64,000 nucleotides of DNA from Tupaia tana (GCA_026018925.1 JAKSZU010000016.1:28114877-28178876); one strand, 5' to 3'; positions 11,881 through 23,793 are shown, numbered from the stretch's first letter. Numbers and translations are program-made. Notes: generated from the sequence alone by a model not told the origin.

Positions 11881-12479
11881 TGTTAAGCCACTGAGGGCAT
11901 AGGGTATATTTGCTACCACAGCACAGCTGACCGATCCTGACTAATCCAGTGAGGAACCTGAAGCCAAGAGATGGGAGGTACCTGCACCGGGTTGCTGAGC
12001 CTGCTTGTGGTAGGCAAGGCCAAAGCTCTCCCTCATTTTGACTATATGTGCTGCCTCCCCCAGGCATTTCTTCCCTCCTAATGCTTTCTTGGAAAATCAG
12101 AAGAACGTGTGGGCCTGAGGTGGGTCCCATTTCAGATGCTGTTTGGTTAGGCCCCACTCAAGGTGATGCCTCCACAGCAGCCAGCCAGGGAGGTGCACCC
12201 AGCAAGCTCTGTCTGTCATTGGGATCAGCAGTATGCTGGGGGTCAGTGTCCCCTGACTAGGAGGCTGGCTGCAGTTTTGCCTTCTGCTACTCCCCAGCTC
12301 CAAGCCCTGTCCTTCACCACATTCCTCTAAATGTATCTGGACCAGATCTTGTATTCGAACAGACAGAGATGAGCTTGATGTGACACTCTCAGGGCATCAG
12401 GCTCAGGCCCCAAATGCCAAAGTGCAACAATTAGAGCTTCCTTTTAGCTGAAGAAGCCTTGACTCAGCCCCATAAACGT
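11881..12479. other. Unassigned DNA
   Basis: No repeat or gene recognised. Confidence 0.45.
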
Positions 12480-12742
12480 TTATTTTTTTTTTTTAATTCT
12501 AGAGGACACATGCACTTGCCAGGGAGAATCAGAGAGAGGCAGAGAGAGGAGAAAGAAAGCACCCCCCGCCCCATGGTTCATGGTCACATTGTAGTTCTCT
12601 TCTCCCCTATTTCTCCATCCCATCGGGATTTACGGCTCACACACACATGCCTAGTGTATTTCTCAAGACATAGTGGCTAGGATTCAAACCTCAGCCATGT
12701 GGGATCTGACTCCCCAAGCCACTAGGCTATGGGACCAGCCCC
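12480..12742 (-). mobile_element. SINE family 3, antisense
   Basis: AGAGGACACATGCACTTGCC to AGGCTATGGGACCAGCCCC. Confidence 0.82.
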
Positions 12743-12772
12743 CTTAAACACGTATTCAGGGTGGATTATGAG

Positions 12773-12972
12773 GAGCCAGGAGGAAGCACAGCAGTAATGC
12801 AACTGGGTCCATGTGGGAAAGGTCCAGGGTTTGTGTCCTGAGAGATCCCCGAGTACCTCGGGGGTCATGGGTGGGCTTATGCACATGCCTATACTCCAGG
12901 TTGGCTGAAACTGGAGGTGGACTGTTACATAAAGACCCTGTTGGGGTGCCTTTCTTCCTTTCTATGGAAAAA
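12773..12972 (+). mobile_element. SINE family 4 (tRNA/7SL composite)
   Basis: GCACAGCAGTAATGCAACTG head, CAGGGTTTGTGTCCTGAG box B area, TCCAGGTTGGCTGAAACTGG 7SL-like part and CTTTCTATGGAAAAAATTA tail. Confidence 0.65.
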
Positions 12973-13024
12973 ATTAACTCAAAAGGTATGGATTATGAGT
13001 CAGACATTAGGCTATTTACTGTGG

Positions 13025-13254
13025 AATAAGTATGGTATAACATGATTAGTGTAGCATAGTATACATACATAATATATAGTATACTATAGCATATTATAAA
13101 TACAGGATGGTATAATATACATAGTACCATATAATATGTATAATACATATGTAGTATAATATATATAGCATTATGTGCATAGAGTAGTATGATCTACATT
13201 GTATGGTATCATATGCATAGTACAATAAAATATGTATTATATATGTGATATATG
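13025..13254. repeat. AT-rich tandem repeat, left part
   Basis: Irregular copies of a unit like AGTATAATATGTATAGCAT. The same type of sequence continues at 13662-13815, on the other side of the LTR. Confidence 0.75.
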
Positions 13255-13661
13255 TGTTATGTTTTGGATCAGAGTTTGTCCTCCAGGTTCATGTTTTAGA
13301 ATTTGATGTTGAGAAGTGGTGAGGCCTCATGAGTAGTAATCAATTCGTGGTGATTATGTCATGGAGGCAGTACTCATGAATACAGGAATGATGTCTTGTG
13401 TGACTCAGTGCATTTTAGATACTAGATATTGTGAGGTTAGTTCTCGTGAGAGCTGGTGGCCGTAATAGAGCAAGCTGCTCATTGGCTTTCTCTCTGCACA
13501 TGCCCTCCATCCTCTGTTCTTCCAGAGGCCATGCTGTAGACCTAGGCCTTTGGACTTTTCCAGCCTCAAGAATTGTGAGTTTGTAAATAAACCTCATTCT
13601 TCTTTATAAAATCACCTTGACTTAACTATTTCAGTTAACAATGCAAAAACGGACTAAGGCA
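13255..13661 (+). mobile_element. Solo LTR of the MaLR group (MLT1/MST-like)
   Basis: About 407 bp starting TGTTATGTTTTGGAT and ending AAAACGGACTAAGGCA. It shows the internal GTTCATGTTTTAGAATTTGA and the 3' GTAAATAAACCTCATTCTTC (poly(A) signal area) typical of ERVL-MaLR LTRs. No internal retroviral sequence is present. It splits an AT-rich tandem repeat. The flanking bases ATATG and GTATG may be a 5-bp target-site duplication with one mismatch. Confidence 0.75.
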
Positions 13662-13815
13662 GTATGCGTAGTGTAATACGGATAGCATAACATAGTATGT
13701 AAAGTATATATCGCATAGCATAATATGTATAATATAGTGTGCAGGGTAATACAATATGTATAAGATATGCCCAGTATAATATGCATATGACTATACAATA
13801 TAATATGATATAGTA
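13662..13815. repeat. AT-rich tandem repeat, right part
   Basis: Continuation of the GTATAATATGTAT-type repeat after the LTR insertion, with some GC substitutions (GTATGCGTAGTGTAATACGG). Confidence 0.7.
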
Positions 13816-14117
13816 TTCTTTTTGTCTTGTTCCTTTCTCCCCTGAAAGCTTGGCCATTTTCTTTTCTTTGAATGCAGTAAAGCAGTATGCTGAAGCCATT
13901 AGGGTGGTCAGCCCTGAGTGGTGGAGTGAGTCGAGGGGTCAGTTGGCACAGTCGTGACTCCTGATTACCTGGTGATGACATAGCTTTCAGCTTCCTGGGT
14001 CCTGCCCATTCTCTCCTGGTCCAGAATTTCATCCGTAACTTCTGTTTAACCCTCTCTTGGAAGTGCCATTCTTGGCTTTGTTTCTTTTCTGTCTTTACCA
14101 CTAAAATCTAAGCTCTT

Positions 14118-14356
14118 TGGGGCCAGCAGTTAGACTCCCACATGGTTGACTGCAGTTTGAGTCCTGGACCCGGTGGCTTGAAAATTACACTGGGGGTATG
14201 TGTGTTTGCATCCAAAATCCCAGGAGGAGAATGGAGGAGAAGGGATTGATTGCAGTGTGTGTAGAGGGGGTGGTTTCTCACTTTCCCCTCTCACTTTCTC
14301 TATCTTTCTCTAGGGAGCACATGTGCCCTATGGCAAAAACCTTAAAAAAAAAAAAA
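14118..14356 (+). mobile_element. SINE family 1, box A deleted
   Basis: GGGGCCAGCAGTTAGACTCC: the head jumps from AGTTAG to ACTCC, losing about 20 bases with box A. The rest continues to CCCTATGGCAAAAACC. Confidence 0.82.
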
Positions 14357-14382
14357 CCTAAAAATTAAAATATAAGCTCCTC

Positions 14383-14552
14383 TGGGACCAGCAGTGGCAT
14401 TTGGTTAAGGTGCTGGACACTCCCACATGGCTGACCACGGTTCGAGTCCCGGACCTGGCAGCTTCCTTTCTCCCTTTCTCTCTCTCTCTCTGGTCAAATT
14501 AAAATAAATGAATGAATAAATAAAATTAAATAAATAATAATTTAAAAAAATA
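14383..14552 (+). mobile_element. SINE family 2
   Basis: Complete copy flanked by the exact duplication TATAAGCTCCTC at 14371 and 14553. Confidence 0.93.
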
Positions 14553-14739
14553 TATAAGCTCCTCAAGAGTAGAGTCTTGCTTCAGATTTTGCTTTTTTTT
14601 ATTGTGTCGCCAATGTGTTTGTTGAGTGACTGCTAGACTGCAAGGCCTATGTGGGCAAGGACCTTACCTTTCCCCAGGGTCCTACCTCCCTCAGCACCAA
14701 CTGGTACCCAGTGACTGGAGACTGACAGCCCCTCATGTG

Positions 14740-15080
14740 TACCCTCCTTCTCCTCACTGCACTCACCCCTGACTTGCTCAAGGTCTTTGCACAGGCAGAG
14801 CCCTCTGCCTAGAACACGCTCTACTCACCTTCCAGTTCAGTTAGCTCCTGCTTGTCCATCAGGTCTCAGTTTGGCCATCTTCCCTGACTACTGCCGCCCA
14901 CTCTGTCTCCTAGTCTGCATATTTCCCCTTCACAGTTCAGCCATAACTTCTTACACTTGACTTTTCGATCTATCTGTCTTCTCCCTTGGACTGCCAGCTG
15001 TGGGGGGACAGGAGTATCTGTCCCACTCATCACTGTATCCTCAGCACCCCTGACAGCACAGAACAGGTGCTCAGTGGCTA
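14740..15080 (+). mobile_element. LINE-2 3' region
   Basis: GGTCTTTGCACAGGCAGAGC, CCCTCTGCCTAGAACACGCT, CTTCCCTGACTACTGCC and TGTATCCTCAGCACCCCTGA correspond to L2 landmarks in order. Confidence 0.65.
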
Positions 15081-15312
15081 GTAGCATGACCCAATGAACA
15101 GCTGACCACAGCTAACATGGAACCTTTTGACCCGCTCAAGGGAGACCTGGAAGTCATGCCCTGGAGGTGCGGGAATGTGGCGTGGCCCCTTGTCACCAAC
15201 TTTCTCAACAGCCACTATGTTCAGGACCCAGAAAGTGAGGCCCACGTCCACTGTTTTCTATGCTTGCTTCCCAAACTTTATCTTCTTTCTAAATATTAAG
15301 AGTACACCTACT

Positions 15313-15575
15313 TGGGGCCAGCAGGTGGTGTAGTGGTTAAGGTGTTGGACTCCCATGTGGTCGACTGCTGTTGGAACCAGAGGCTTGAAACTCATGCTAG
15401 GCATGTTTGTGTGCATGCCCAAAATCCTGACAGGAGATTTGGAGGAGAGGGGATTGCGTCATGGCCATCCCCCTGGAGTGATTTCTCACTTTCTGTCTGT
15501 CTCTGTCTCTCTGATGAGCTCACATGCCCTGATAGCAAAAATCTCTCTCTCGGAGAAAAAAAAAAAAAAAAAAAG
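15313..15575 (+). mobile_element. SINE family 1, older
   Basis: TTGGGGCCAGCAGGTGGTGT to ATGCCCTGATAGCAAAAATC plus poly-A. Confidence 0.88.
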
Positions 15576-15665
15576 AGAGAGAGACAGAATAACACATATT
15601 CTCTGCAAGACTGCAAGACTTTTGAGTTTTGAGTGTTCACAGCCTGTTGATTTTAAGAACTATTT

Positions 15666-15927
15666 TTTTTTTTTGGAGAGGTTTTCGCTATAGGGCGCAT
15701 GCGCTCGCCAGACAGACAGACAGAGACATAGAGACAGAAAGCGAGAAATCACCCCCCAGGGGGGATGGTCACGTCGCAATCCCTTCTCCTCCATTCTCCT
15801 CTTGGGATCTTGGGCACGCACACACACATGCCCGGCGTGAGTTTTAAGCCACCGGGTCCGGATCGCGAACGGCGGTCGACCACGTGGGAGTCCAGCGACA
15901 TAGCCATTACACAAACTGCTGGTTCCC
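15666..15927 (-). mobile_element. SINE family 1, antisense, young
   Basis: Near-consensus copy. TTAAGAACTATTT flanks it at 15653 and 15928. Confidence 0.94.
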
Positions 15928-16099
15928 TTAAGAACTATTTATCGAGCACCTAGTATGTGCTCAGTGCTACATTGGGTACTTGGGGGTCTAAAGATGAGTA
16001 CAACTGGGTCCCTGCTTCAGGGACAGTAATCTAACACTTGCTTTGTACTGTAAGGTCCCTCTTGGAAGAGGGGTCTCTTCTTTCTTTTCTTTTTTCTTT

Positions 16100-16354
16100 C
16101 TTTTTTTTTAGAGACATTTTGCTATAGGGTGCACTTGAGGAGAGACAGAGACAGAGACAGAGCAGAAAGCCAGAAATCACCCCCAAAGGGTGCATAGCCA
16201 TGCTGCAATCTCTCCTCATCCATTCTCATCTCAGGATCTTGAGCATGCATGCACTGGTGCCTGGCTTTAGTTTTAAGCCATGGGGTCTGGGATTCAAACC
16301 CAGTTGATTAAGTAGGAGTCCAGCAATGTAACCATTATGCCATCTCCTGGTCCC
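16100..16354 (-). mobile_element. SINE family 1, antisense, older
   Basis: CATTTTGCTATAGGGTGCAC to ATGCCATCTCCTGGTCCC. Confidence 0.83.
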
Positions 16355-16837
16355 AAGGGGGGAGGTGGGTTCTGTTTTCTGTGTGCTGTCTAGTGTCTCA
16401 GAATCACAGGCGGCTCCTTAAACTGGATTTATGCCACCCCTATCCCCAACCCCCACCCCCGGGGAAGTTTTGATCTGTGGGTCTGAGGCCAGGCTGATCA
16501 TGTGCAAGTCTAACAATTCTCTTGATGTTTGTTCTGCCATCAGGGGACCCTCTTTGAGACCCACTGCCTGGGACCACACTGGTGGTTCAGTTGTCACAGG
16601 TTTGGCGCATCCGTGATCCGTGATTAGCCTTTCAAAACCTCTCACCTGGGCAAGTTAGTGCACACAACTCGTGGGAGTTGGAGTCGCTGGGAAGCCCAGG
16701 CCTTGCTAGTGAACGCTGCCTTCTCTTCGAGGCTCAGAAGGCCTGTGAGCAGTCTCAGATGCCACCAATCTCTGGGGAAGTGTGATGAGTCCAGCCTGGG
16801 AGCCAGGAAACAACGTGGGAAGGGCGGGAGTTCTCAA

Positions 16838-17290
16838 ACGAAACCGGAGGAAGACATTTCGAGAGGCAGGGTCTGCCTTTCCATTCTGGACGGAGCTCCG
16901 CTGGGGCAAGGTAGGCCGAGAAAGAGACAGCTGGGGCGGAAGGCTGAGGACAGGCGTCCCGGGAGGTCCCCTAGACCCAGGACGGGTGACACTGGGGCCA
17001 GGCTTGTCCCGCCCGCTCCCAGGGCTCCAGCCGAGAGGCTGCCAGGTCTGCCTTCTTGCCCGGAAGCGCCCTGGGTACCCGGCCTCGCAACCGGGATCGG
17101 TGCCTCCGCCTCCGCTCCCGCTAGGTCGGTAGGAGTGCACCCCTGACTTGAGGTCTGCGCCCCGCCGCTGGCAGGGAGCGAGCGGGAAAATATGAACCTG
17201 CGGAGGCGGGGTGTGTGTGGGGGTTGGAGCTTAAATCTGCAACTGGCTTCTGAGCCGAGTCCCCGCGGAGACCAGTGGGAGACGCACCTG
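16838..17290. promoter_or_regulatory. CpG island, candidate promoter downstream of PROSER2
   Basis: A GC-rich stretch with dense CpG dinucleotides (for example CCCGCCCGCTCCC, GCGCCCCGCCGC, GAGCGAGCGGG) lies in non-repetitive DNA. It is the only such block in the window apart from CpG-rich young SINEs. It sits about 7.4 kb beyond the PROSER2 stop. In human, an antisense lncRNA (PROSER2-AS1) is annotated around this gene; this island may be the start of a plus-strand equivalent. A plus-strand splice donor-like GGCAAG|GTAGG is at about 16911. No coding exon was recognised; open frames here are expected from the GC content. Confidence 0.5.
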
Positions 17291-17335
17291 CAAAAAAGAT
17301 GAGCCTGGCACCCGTGGGGGGATGGGCTCGGAGGT

Positions 17336-17465
17336 CCATGCCCTTGAACTGGTTTGTGGAGATGAAGAAAGTGAGGTTCAGAGAGGTTAACCTCACAGTC
17401 AACTGTCACAGGAGGGGCATCCAAACTCAGACCCGCAAGGACAGAGCCTGCTGTGTGAACCATTA
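17336..17465 (+). mobile_element. MIR fragment next to the CpG island
   Basis: AAAGTGAGGTTCAGAGAGGT, TAACCTCACAGTCAACTG and CATCCAAACTCAGACCC match the 3' half of MIR. Confidence 0.6.
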
Positions 17466-17866
17466 CAGGTCTCGGTTCTGGGAGGGCTGGCCCTGGTCAC
17501 CGAGACCGCTACGGACCCAGAGCGCTGGCCCAGTCTCTGGGTGCAACCTCCCTGCGTGCGAGAGCTCATGCCCTCGTGAACGGCCCTTACTCTTCCAATG
17601 GTTCTAAATGCTCTGAAATTCTCCGCATTGAGCTGAAATCTCTCTTCCTGCCATGGCTGTGGCCATGCAGAATTTCTGCAGTATTTTTTCATTTCCAAGG
17701 TCAGTGTGCTCTATCATTTTTTTCTACCTCTTCATGAAGCACAGCAGGGTTCCGCGTTGACTGAATTCCCAACCAAGTTCACAGAGAGTCAAATGTGCCC
17801 TCCAACTGGGAGGATCTGAGTTTTAGAAACAGTGTATCATTTGGAATCAAGACTATATGAGGTGGA

Positions 17867-18148
17867 GGGAACCAGCAGTTAGTGTAATGGCTATGTCGCT
17901 GGACTCCCATGTAGTTGACCACGGTTCGCGTCCCGGACCCGGTGGCTTAAAATTCACGCTGGGCGCGTGTGCGTGCGTGCCCAAGATCCCGAGAGGAGAA
18001 TGGAGGAGAAGGGATTGCGGCGTGACCATCCCCCCCGGGAGGGGGGGTGACTTCTCGCTTTCTGTCTCTATGTCTCTCTCTGTCTGTCTGGTGAGCGCAC
18101 GCGCCCTATAGCAAAAACCTCTCAAATCCTCTCAAAAAAAAAAAAAAA
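17867..18148 (+). mobile_element. SINE family 1, young, full length
   Basis: GGGAACCAGCAGTTAGTGTA to GCCCTATAGCAAAAACCTCT plus poly-A. The 15-bp duplication ACTATATGAGGTGGA lies at 17852 and 18149. It is a good consensus example. Confidence 0.96.
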
Positions 18149-18163
18149 ACTATATGAGGTGGA

Positions 18164-19096
18164 TAGTTGAGCTGGGAAAAAAATTTGGTTTACAAGGAAA
18201 GATTGAATGATTATTTTTATCTGGCCTAAACTGGTCTAAGCTGGCACTGACAGCAGTTATTCCTATTGTAGAAAAACTTGACCAAAAAATAACGTGAACA
18301 ATTGCACATTTACTAGACAAAGTCAGATCCTCCCAAGGCAAGGAGAGGCTCAGTGCTTCCAGAGCAGGTATGTCCCAGACAAGTGGAGACAAAATGGCAG
18401 CAATACCACTTGCAGGTCTTGGCAAAGTGGTGATCATGCAAGGAAGGGTAGGAGTGGGGCACCTGTTTGCGTGGCAATTGCGTCATGATGGAGCTGAGGC
18501 TGGAAGCATAAAATGTGGGGACCCTACCTCACCCAGCTCTGCTGGGAGCCTGGCTAGGGGTGCACAGCTCTGCCCTGCCATCCAATGAGAGCCAGGACCA
18601 GGGACCTTCCCCTGAGCCTGCTGCTCTCCCAGTACCTGACCCCACCTGGAAGGGCTGCCCAGGCACGCACTGGTGAGCTCAGTGAGCTGTGGTGTACATG
18701 GGAGTCCTCCAACAGGGCATGGGAACTGCCAGCTCTGGCAACTCCAGGTTCCAGAACCATCCTAAGTGGCAGGAGGGAGGTGGAGGAAGCCAAAGGACCT
18801 GCCTTGAACTGGATCTCCCCAGCAGATGTCACATGCAGCAGGTGAAGGCACCACACCCTGGTGATGGCTGATGGTTGACTGTCCTCCTGAGGCCAAGCAC
18901 AACCTGTCTCCCCTTCCTGTCTCTCCCTCCTTCCTTCCTCCCAAGGTGCCACTGCTCACTGTCTGCACTTTCTACCAAGTAGGCTTCGAAATGACACTGT
19001 AGTGGGCTGTCTTTTCTTCTCACTGCAGATTAGCCCAAGTCCTGTTGGCTAGAATGTGGCTACCAATCAGGGATAAGCCATGGGAGGTAAGGAAAG
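18164..19096. other. Unassigned DNA
   Basis: Non-repetitive and GC-moderate, with no coding signature. It lies between the CpG island and the PROSER2 3' end. Confidence 0.4.
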
Positions 19097-19335
19097 CTCT
19101 GTGGGGTGTGGTGGTAAAGGTGGCTGGATCCCAGAGGGCCAACTGTGCAGTTTGAGTCCTGGACCTGGCCGCTGGAAAGACACACCAGGCATATGTGTAC
19201 ATGCCCAAAATCCCAAAAGGAGGGAGAAATGAAGAAGGGATTGTTGTGTGACCAAGCACTTCCTCATGAGGAGTGCTTTTTAAGTTTTTCTCTCTGGCCA
19301 TCATCCATGCCCTCTGGCAAATTAAAAAAGAATGA
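19097..19335 (+). mobile_element. SINE family 3
   Basis: GGGTGTGGTGGTAAAGGTGG head and GCCCTCTGGCAAATTAAAAA end. Confidence 0.82.
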
Positions 19336-19410
19336 GAGAGAGAGAGAGAGAAAAGAAGGAAGGAAGGAAGGAGAGAGGAAGGAAGAGAGGGAAAGAGAAA
19401 GAAAAAAGAT
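19331..19410 (+). repeat. Purine-only tract (GAAG/GA-rich)
   Basis: Eighty bases of almost only A and G, grown from the tail of the preceding SINE. Confidence 0.9.
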
Positions 19411-19684
19411 AAAATCTGATTTCACCGACCATGAAACTATTGTACTATAAGAGAATGAACTGAGAGCTGAAGAGAACCTCCTGGCATTGCAGACACAGTA
19501 ACTTGTCAGGGATATCAACTGAGGACTTTGGTAACTTTAGGAAGGCCCCAGAGAGCTGAGCCATCTTTAGGACCCAGGCAGACCTCTTGTTCCACATCCC
19601 AGTGCTCAAATGCTCACATAAAAAGAACGTGACAAACACAGAGAATTAGCTCAGGTACTGAAATCAGACCAGCCACTGGGCAGG

Positions 19685-19687
<3 letters not shown>

Positions 19688-19724
<37 letters not shown>

Positions 19725-19731
19725 TGCACTC
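19688..19731 (+). repeat. (CA)n microsatellite
   Basis: About 20 uninterrupted CA units. Confidence 0.97.
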
Positions 19732-21264
19732 AGTCACTGGCCTTGGATGCCTGCACATGGATTCCTTGCTCATTCAGCCCCACCCTGTAAAGGTATTTCC
19801 AGAATTTAGGTTACTGCCCTTCGCAGCAGCATTGCTTCATACACAAATACTCTGAGGTCAAAGTTTATGAAGTGTGACTTATTCATTAATGACTAAGTTC
19901 CATTAACCTCAGCTTCCAAATGTGAATTCCTACCTGGGGCCAGAGCTGGAAGATCAGAGGGACTACCTTGCCTTCTGACAGAGGGACGGGGGGTCAGAGA
20001 TCACTACCCTGAACCTGGGACAGGCTGGCCTAGTAAATCATTGTATTTATCTAATTTCTCTCCATTTCTCCATTCCTCTTCATTCCCCACCAGTTCCCAC
20101 CTTTCTCCTAGCCCATAGCTAGGAGCTCCAGCACCCAGAAAGGGGCCCACAGGTCCTCCATAAATTGAGAGTGGTTTCACCTTCCAGATACCCCCTAAAC
20201 CTCAGCAGTAAGGCTGAGTCTTAGGGTGCAGGAAAATCTACATTAAAGCAACTAGTAAGGCAGGTGAGACTCCCTCCTAACAGCCTCATTCTGGTTCCTA
20301 ATAGACCCCAAAACAGAAGGGGCTAGGTGACAATCCTGGGGGAAGGGAGTGGCCCCGAGCACTTTAGGGATCTCCCCCCAACAGGCTGAAGAAGGCCAAG
20401 TTTGCCATTTAGACATTTGAGGTCTTTACTGGAAGTCCCCAGTTCGCTGCTTATAGCTGATTGTTCAAAATTAAGTTCACGTAGCCCAGAAGACAAGATG
20501 CAAAACTGTGGGAACCCTTGGCAACTCCTGGGGATTGTCAATGGCCCTGTCCCCAGAAGGACAATAACCAAGAATGACTGGCATTTCTGAAGTGTTAGGA
20601 ACTTGGAATGTGCAAGACAATTTTACTCTAGTGGTTTTTTTTTTTTTTCCCCCAATAAGGAAACCTTTAGGAGGACTTCAGCTGTCACAAACAGAAGTTG
20701 ACAATTTCTGTGCTATAGCGTGTGGGCTGGGAAGGGCCCTCAGGCCATCATCTGGTGCCAGCCTTTTCCCCCACAGGGCTTTTGCTCCTAGAGGTCACTG
20801 ACTCTAGTTGGGGGGGCTGAAGTGGAACCTGTGTAGGAGGCCAACGGGGTACACAGGTTTCCCCACTGTGTCTTTATTTCAAGTTCCATTACAAAGAGTT
20901 CTGATTTTCCCAGGACATGGCAGCTTACAGCCCTGTGTTCTCTTTTCTCAGATATTTGAAAGCAGGGCTTGTCTGACTAGTAGATTAGAAAAGGATATGA
21001 GAACTTGTTCCCCATACTTTAAAGCAGGAAAAAAAATAAAAAGCCTTGTTGTAAAGAGAAGACACAAAACCTGTTTGGTAAGTTGTCAGTTCAATGAAAA
21101 TACGCAGTTCTCACAGGTGGATGTTCTCCGCCCATCCTCCCCCCTCCAGCAGCTTGGCTTGGGACCATAGGCAGGGGACAAGGAGAGCTGCAGGAAAACA
21201 AGGTTGTGGCTCATTCAGAGATCACCATTATTTAATGACAGGAGGTTAAGAACCCAAGGGGAGC
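19732..21264. other. SINE-free flank of the PROSER2 3' end
   Basis: No repeat was recognised, and it may hold further 3' UTR or conserved elements. Confidence 0.4.
20873..20878 (-). terminator. Alternative more distal poly(A) signal
   Basis: AATAAA on the minus strand, still inside the SINE-free block. It would extend the 3' UTR to about 3.8 kb. Confidence 0.25.
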
Positions 21265-21283
21265 AGTTTAGGGGAAAAAAAAG

Positions 21284-21289
21284 TTTATT
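21284..21289 (-). terminator. Candidate distal poly(A) signal, PROSER2
   Basis: AATAAA on the minus strand, about 3.4 kb after the stop codon, near the lower-coordinate side of the repeat-free block. A further AATAAA at 20878-20873 is an alternative. Confidence 0.4.
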
Positions 21290-23259
21290 AATCTTGCCAT
21301 GTCACAGTGATAAAATGCACTGGGAGAAGAATGCCTTCATTCTGTGAACCACCATTAGAAACACAGTACAGTGGTCACAAGGTTTCGACAGGAGTAAATT
21401 GCCATATTCTATTTCTCTCTCTTCATTCCTCTGAAAAAACAACAGCTAAATAGCTGACTTCTTAGACCACCTGTATAAAAAATATCGTCACCAAATTCTC
21501 TGAAAGGTCAGAATCCTCATAGCCAGAGCATGGAAATTTAAAAAGATTTTTTTGATTAAAAAACAATTAATGCAAAAGCCAATCCTGAGGGCTCTGCAGA
21601 CCTCAGTTGTCATCTCCACTAAGCTCCTCATGAAAGGGCCCCCTGCAGGAGAAGCTACCCAGCAGGGGTTTCGCGTGAAGAATCTGCTGTAGTCAGATGG
21701 CAGTGTGAGTAGTAGTCCCAGAAGGGAAGCAGTGCAGGAAGGGCAGGTCCCAATCGCACCCTGGGCTGTGCCTCCCGTGGTGCTCCAAGTCCGTCAGATG
21801 CAGGGGGCTCCCTTACAAGATGCTACGGACTGGCATCCCCCTGGAATTCCTAATGGGGAGCATTCCAAAATCTGCTGCTTTCCTCTGCTGCTTCTCCTTA
21901 ACAATCATACAGGAGGGTATCAACTGGGGGCATGTGGGGAAGCAAAAAGCCAAATTTCTGCCCACTGTGTGACACTAAGTCCATGTAGTAGGAACCAAAT
22001 ACCAGACAGGGTGATGGGGAGGTGAGAACTGGAGCAAATACTGGAGCCTAGTCACTGCAAAGGAGTACCGTGTGCACAAGAGGCTGTATTCATAGTGTGG
22101 CCGTTTGTACATGCCTTCCTAAAGGCAAGAATTTTTTTTTTCTTTTTCTGATTCAAGTAGTAAGTTAAAAAGTTTCATAAAAATGGAGACTCCTTTATAA
22201 GCATCACTTGAAAGAAAGAACGGGCACTTAGGATTTAGCTTTCCTTTTCATTACAATTTTGCTTTGAAATATAGTCCTTCAAATGACCTTGGACCAGGTG
22301 ACCTTTAAGAATGTCACATCACACAGTTATGGCCAGGAAACTAGTGTTCCTCAGAAAACTAGATTTTTTGTTAACATGATACATATATAGGCTAGTTCGT
22401 TAGCAGCTATAATTTATACGTTGTATGAAATATAGGGCTTTAATTACTAGGGTTTTGGGCACACACACACAAAAATGACCAGAGTGACAGCCAGTATAAT
22501 TATAAATACAAAAGCTTATGAATAAATAGGAAGTAAAGGATATAACCATTTAAAAGAAAGTAACTGAGAATATCATATACAATACAAAAAAAGAAAGTTG
22601 CTTATACATAAAACTCATTTTTCCAAAATGTCATTATAATAGCAATTATACTAATATACAATTAGGATCACCCTACTCACAATGAAATCATAGGGTAAGA
22701 TAAAAAGAAATTACCCTTATATATAAAGGGTGTTTAAATGTTAGCCATATCAAAGCCCTCTATTATTAAACACTGTGTATGGCATCTCACTTTTAAAAAA
22801 GGAAGCAGTCCTCATGCATCCTTTAAACAACCCAACACAAACAGGAGTAAAATTAAAAATAACTATGTTTAAAAGTTGTAAAATTAAAGCACCTATTTAA
22901 ATTAAGATTATCATCATGAATCAATGAGATTATTTCATGAAAACAGGAGCTGGACAAGAGACACTACATACTGTAGTTCTAAAGGGAAAATTATGATCAT
23001 TCGTTTTATGTAACCAAAAAAAGCAAATTGAATACTATGAAAAATGTCCTTCACAGCACATTTAAAAGTTTGAATTTAAGTAACACTCAACAGGAAAAGA
23101 AACAGCCTCTATTACGGTGCTGGCTGAGACACATACAGCGAAGGGCGTGCCTTCTCAGAGCAGCCCTTCCCCATCTATTTTTAGAGGTTTAAGACTCCAG
23201 CCTGAAATAATTTTGATAATAATGCTTGTGGCCACAACTCAGCATGTAAGACATAGTCT

Positions 23260-23341
23260 GGGAGAAAACCAGTTCCTTTCATGCTGTGTAACCTAGTTTG
23301 CCGGGAGAAAACCAGTTCTTTTCAGGCTGTGTAACCTTGTT
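23260..23341. repeat. Two-copy 43-bp tandem duplication in the 3' UTR
   Basis: Two adjacent units start GGGAGAAAACCAGTTC at 23260 and 23303 and both continue to TGTGTAACCT. The period is 43 bp with a few mismatches. They lie inside the predicted PROSER2 3' UTR. Confidence 0.85.
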
Positions 23342-23793
23342 CACTGTTTTCCCCCCTTTAAATGAATCCTGGTATCTTGCCCGTAAAGCATACACAATCA
23401 ATCAGGACCTTTAAAAATTCTTTGTTTCCTTCTGTTTATAAGCCACCTAGAAATAAGAAAGACTCAAATCAGATCAAGGCGATGACTCTTTAAAAAAATC
23501 TTTACTAAAAAAGGAACTGATTTTGCTTATTTGGAAAGACTATCATTTTAATTGGGAAAAGAACACATTACTGAGAAAAAAGCCCTTTTGGTTTACTAAA
23601 ATATAGAGATGTGTCCTTAAAACTCCCTTATTAGGAGGCAGCAATTGCTAGGGTCATCCTTCACAGTGCTGAGTGGCTCGGCCATCCAGACGGCAGGAAG
23701 CCTGGCATCCTCTAGTTTACTGAAAAGGGTTTTCAGAAGTTTATGTTTATGTCATAATGAATGTGTGCGGATACACACACTATACCTACGTAA

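Noticed and set aside
16658-17607. Several overlapping open frames of 100-209 codons on both strands near 17 kb
   Set aside because: They overlap a CpG-rich island where stops are rare. No domain, no splice-consistent structure and no recognisable protein.
17867-17940. tRNA gene-like box A and box B at the head of many SINEs
   Set aside because: They are SINE heads: no closed acceptor stem, and they are followed by SINE bodies and poly-A with target repeats.
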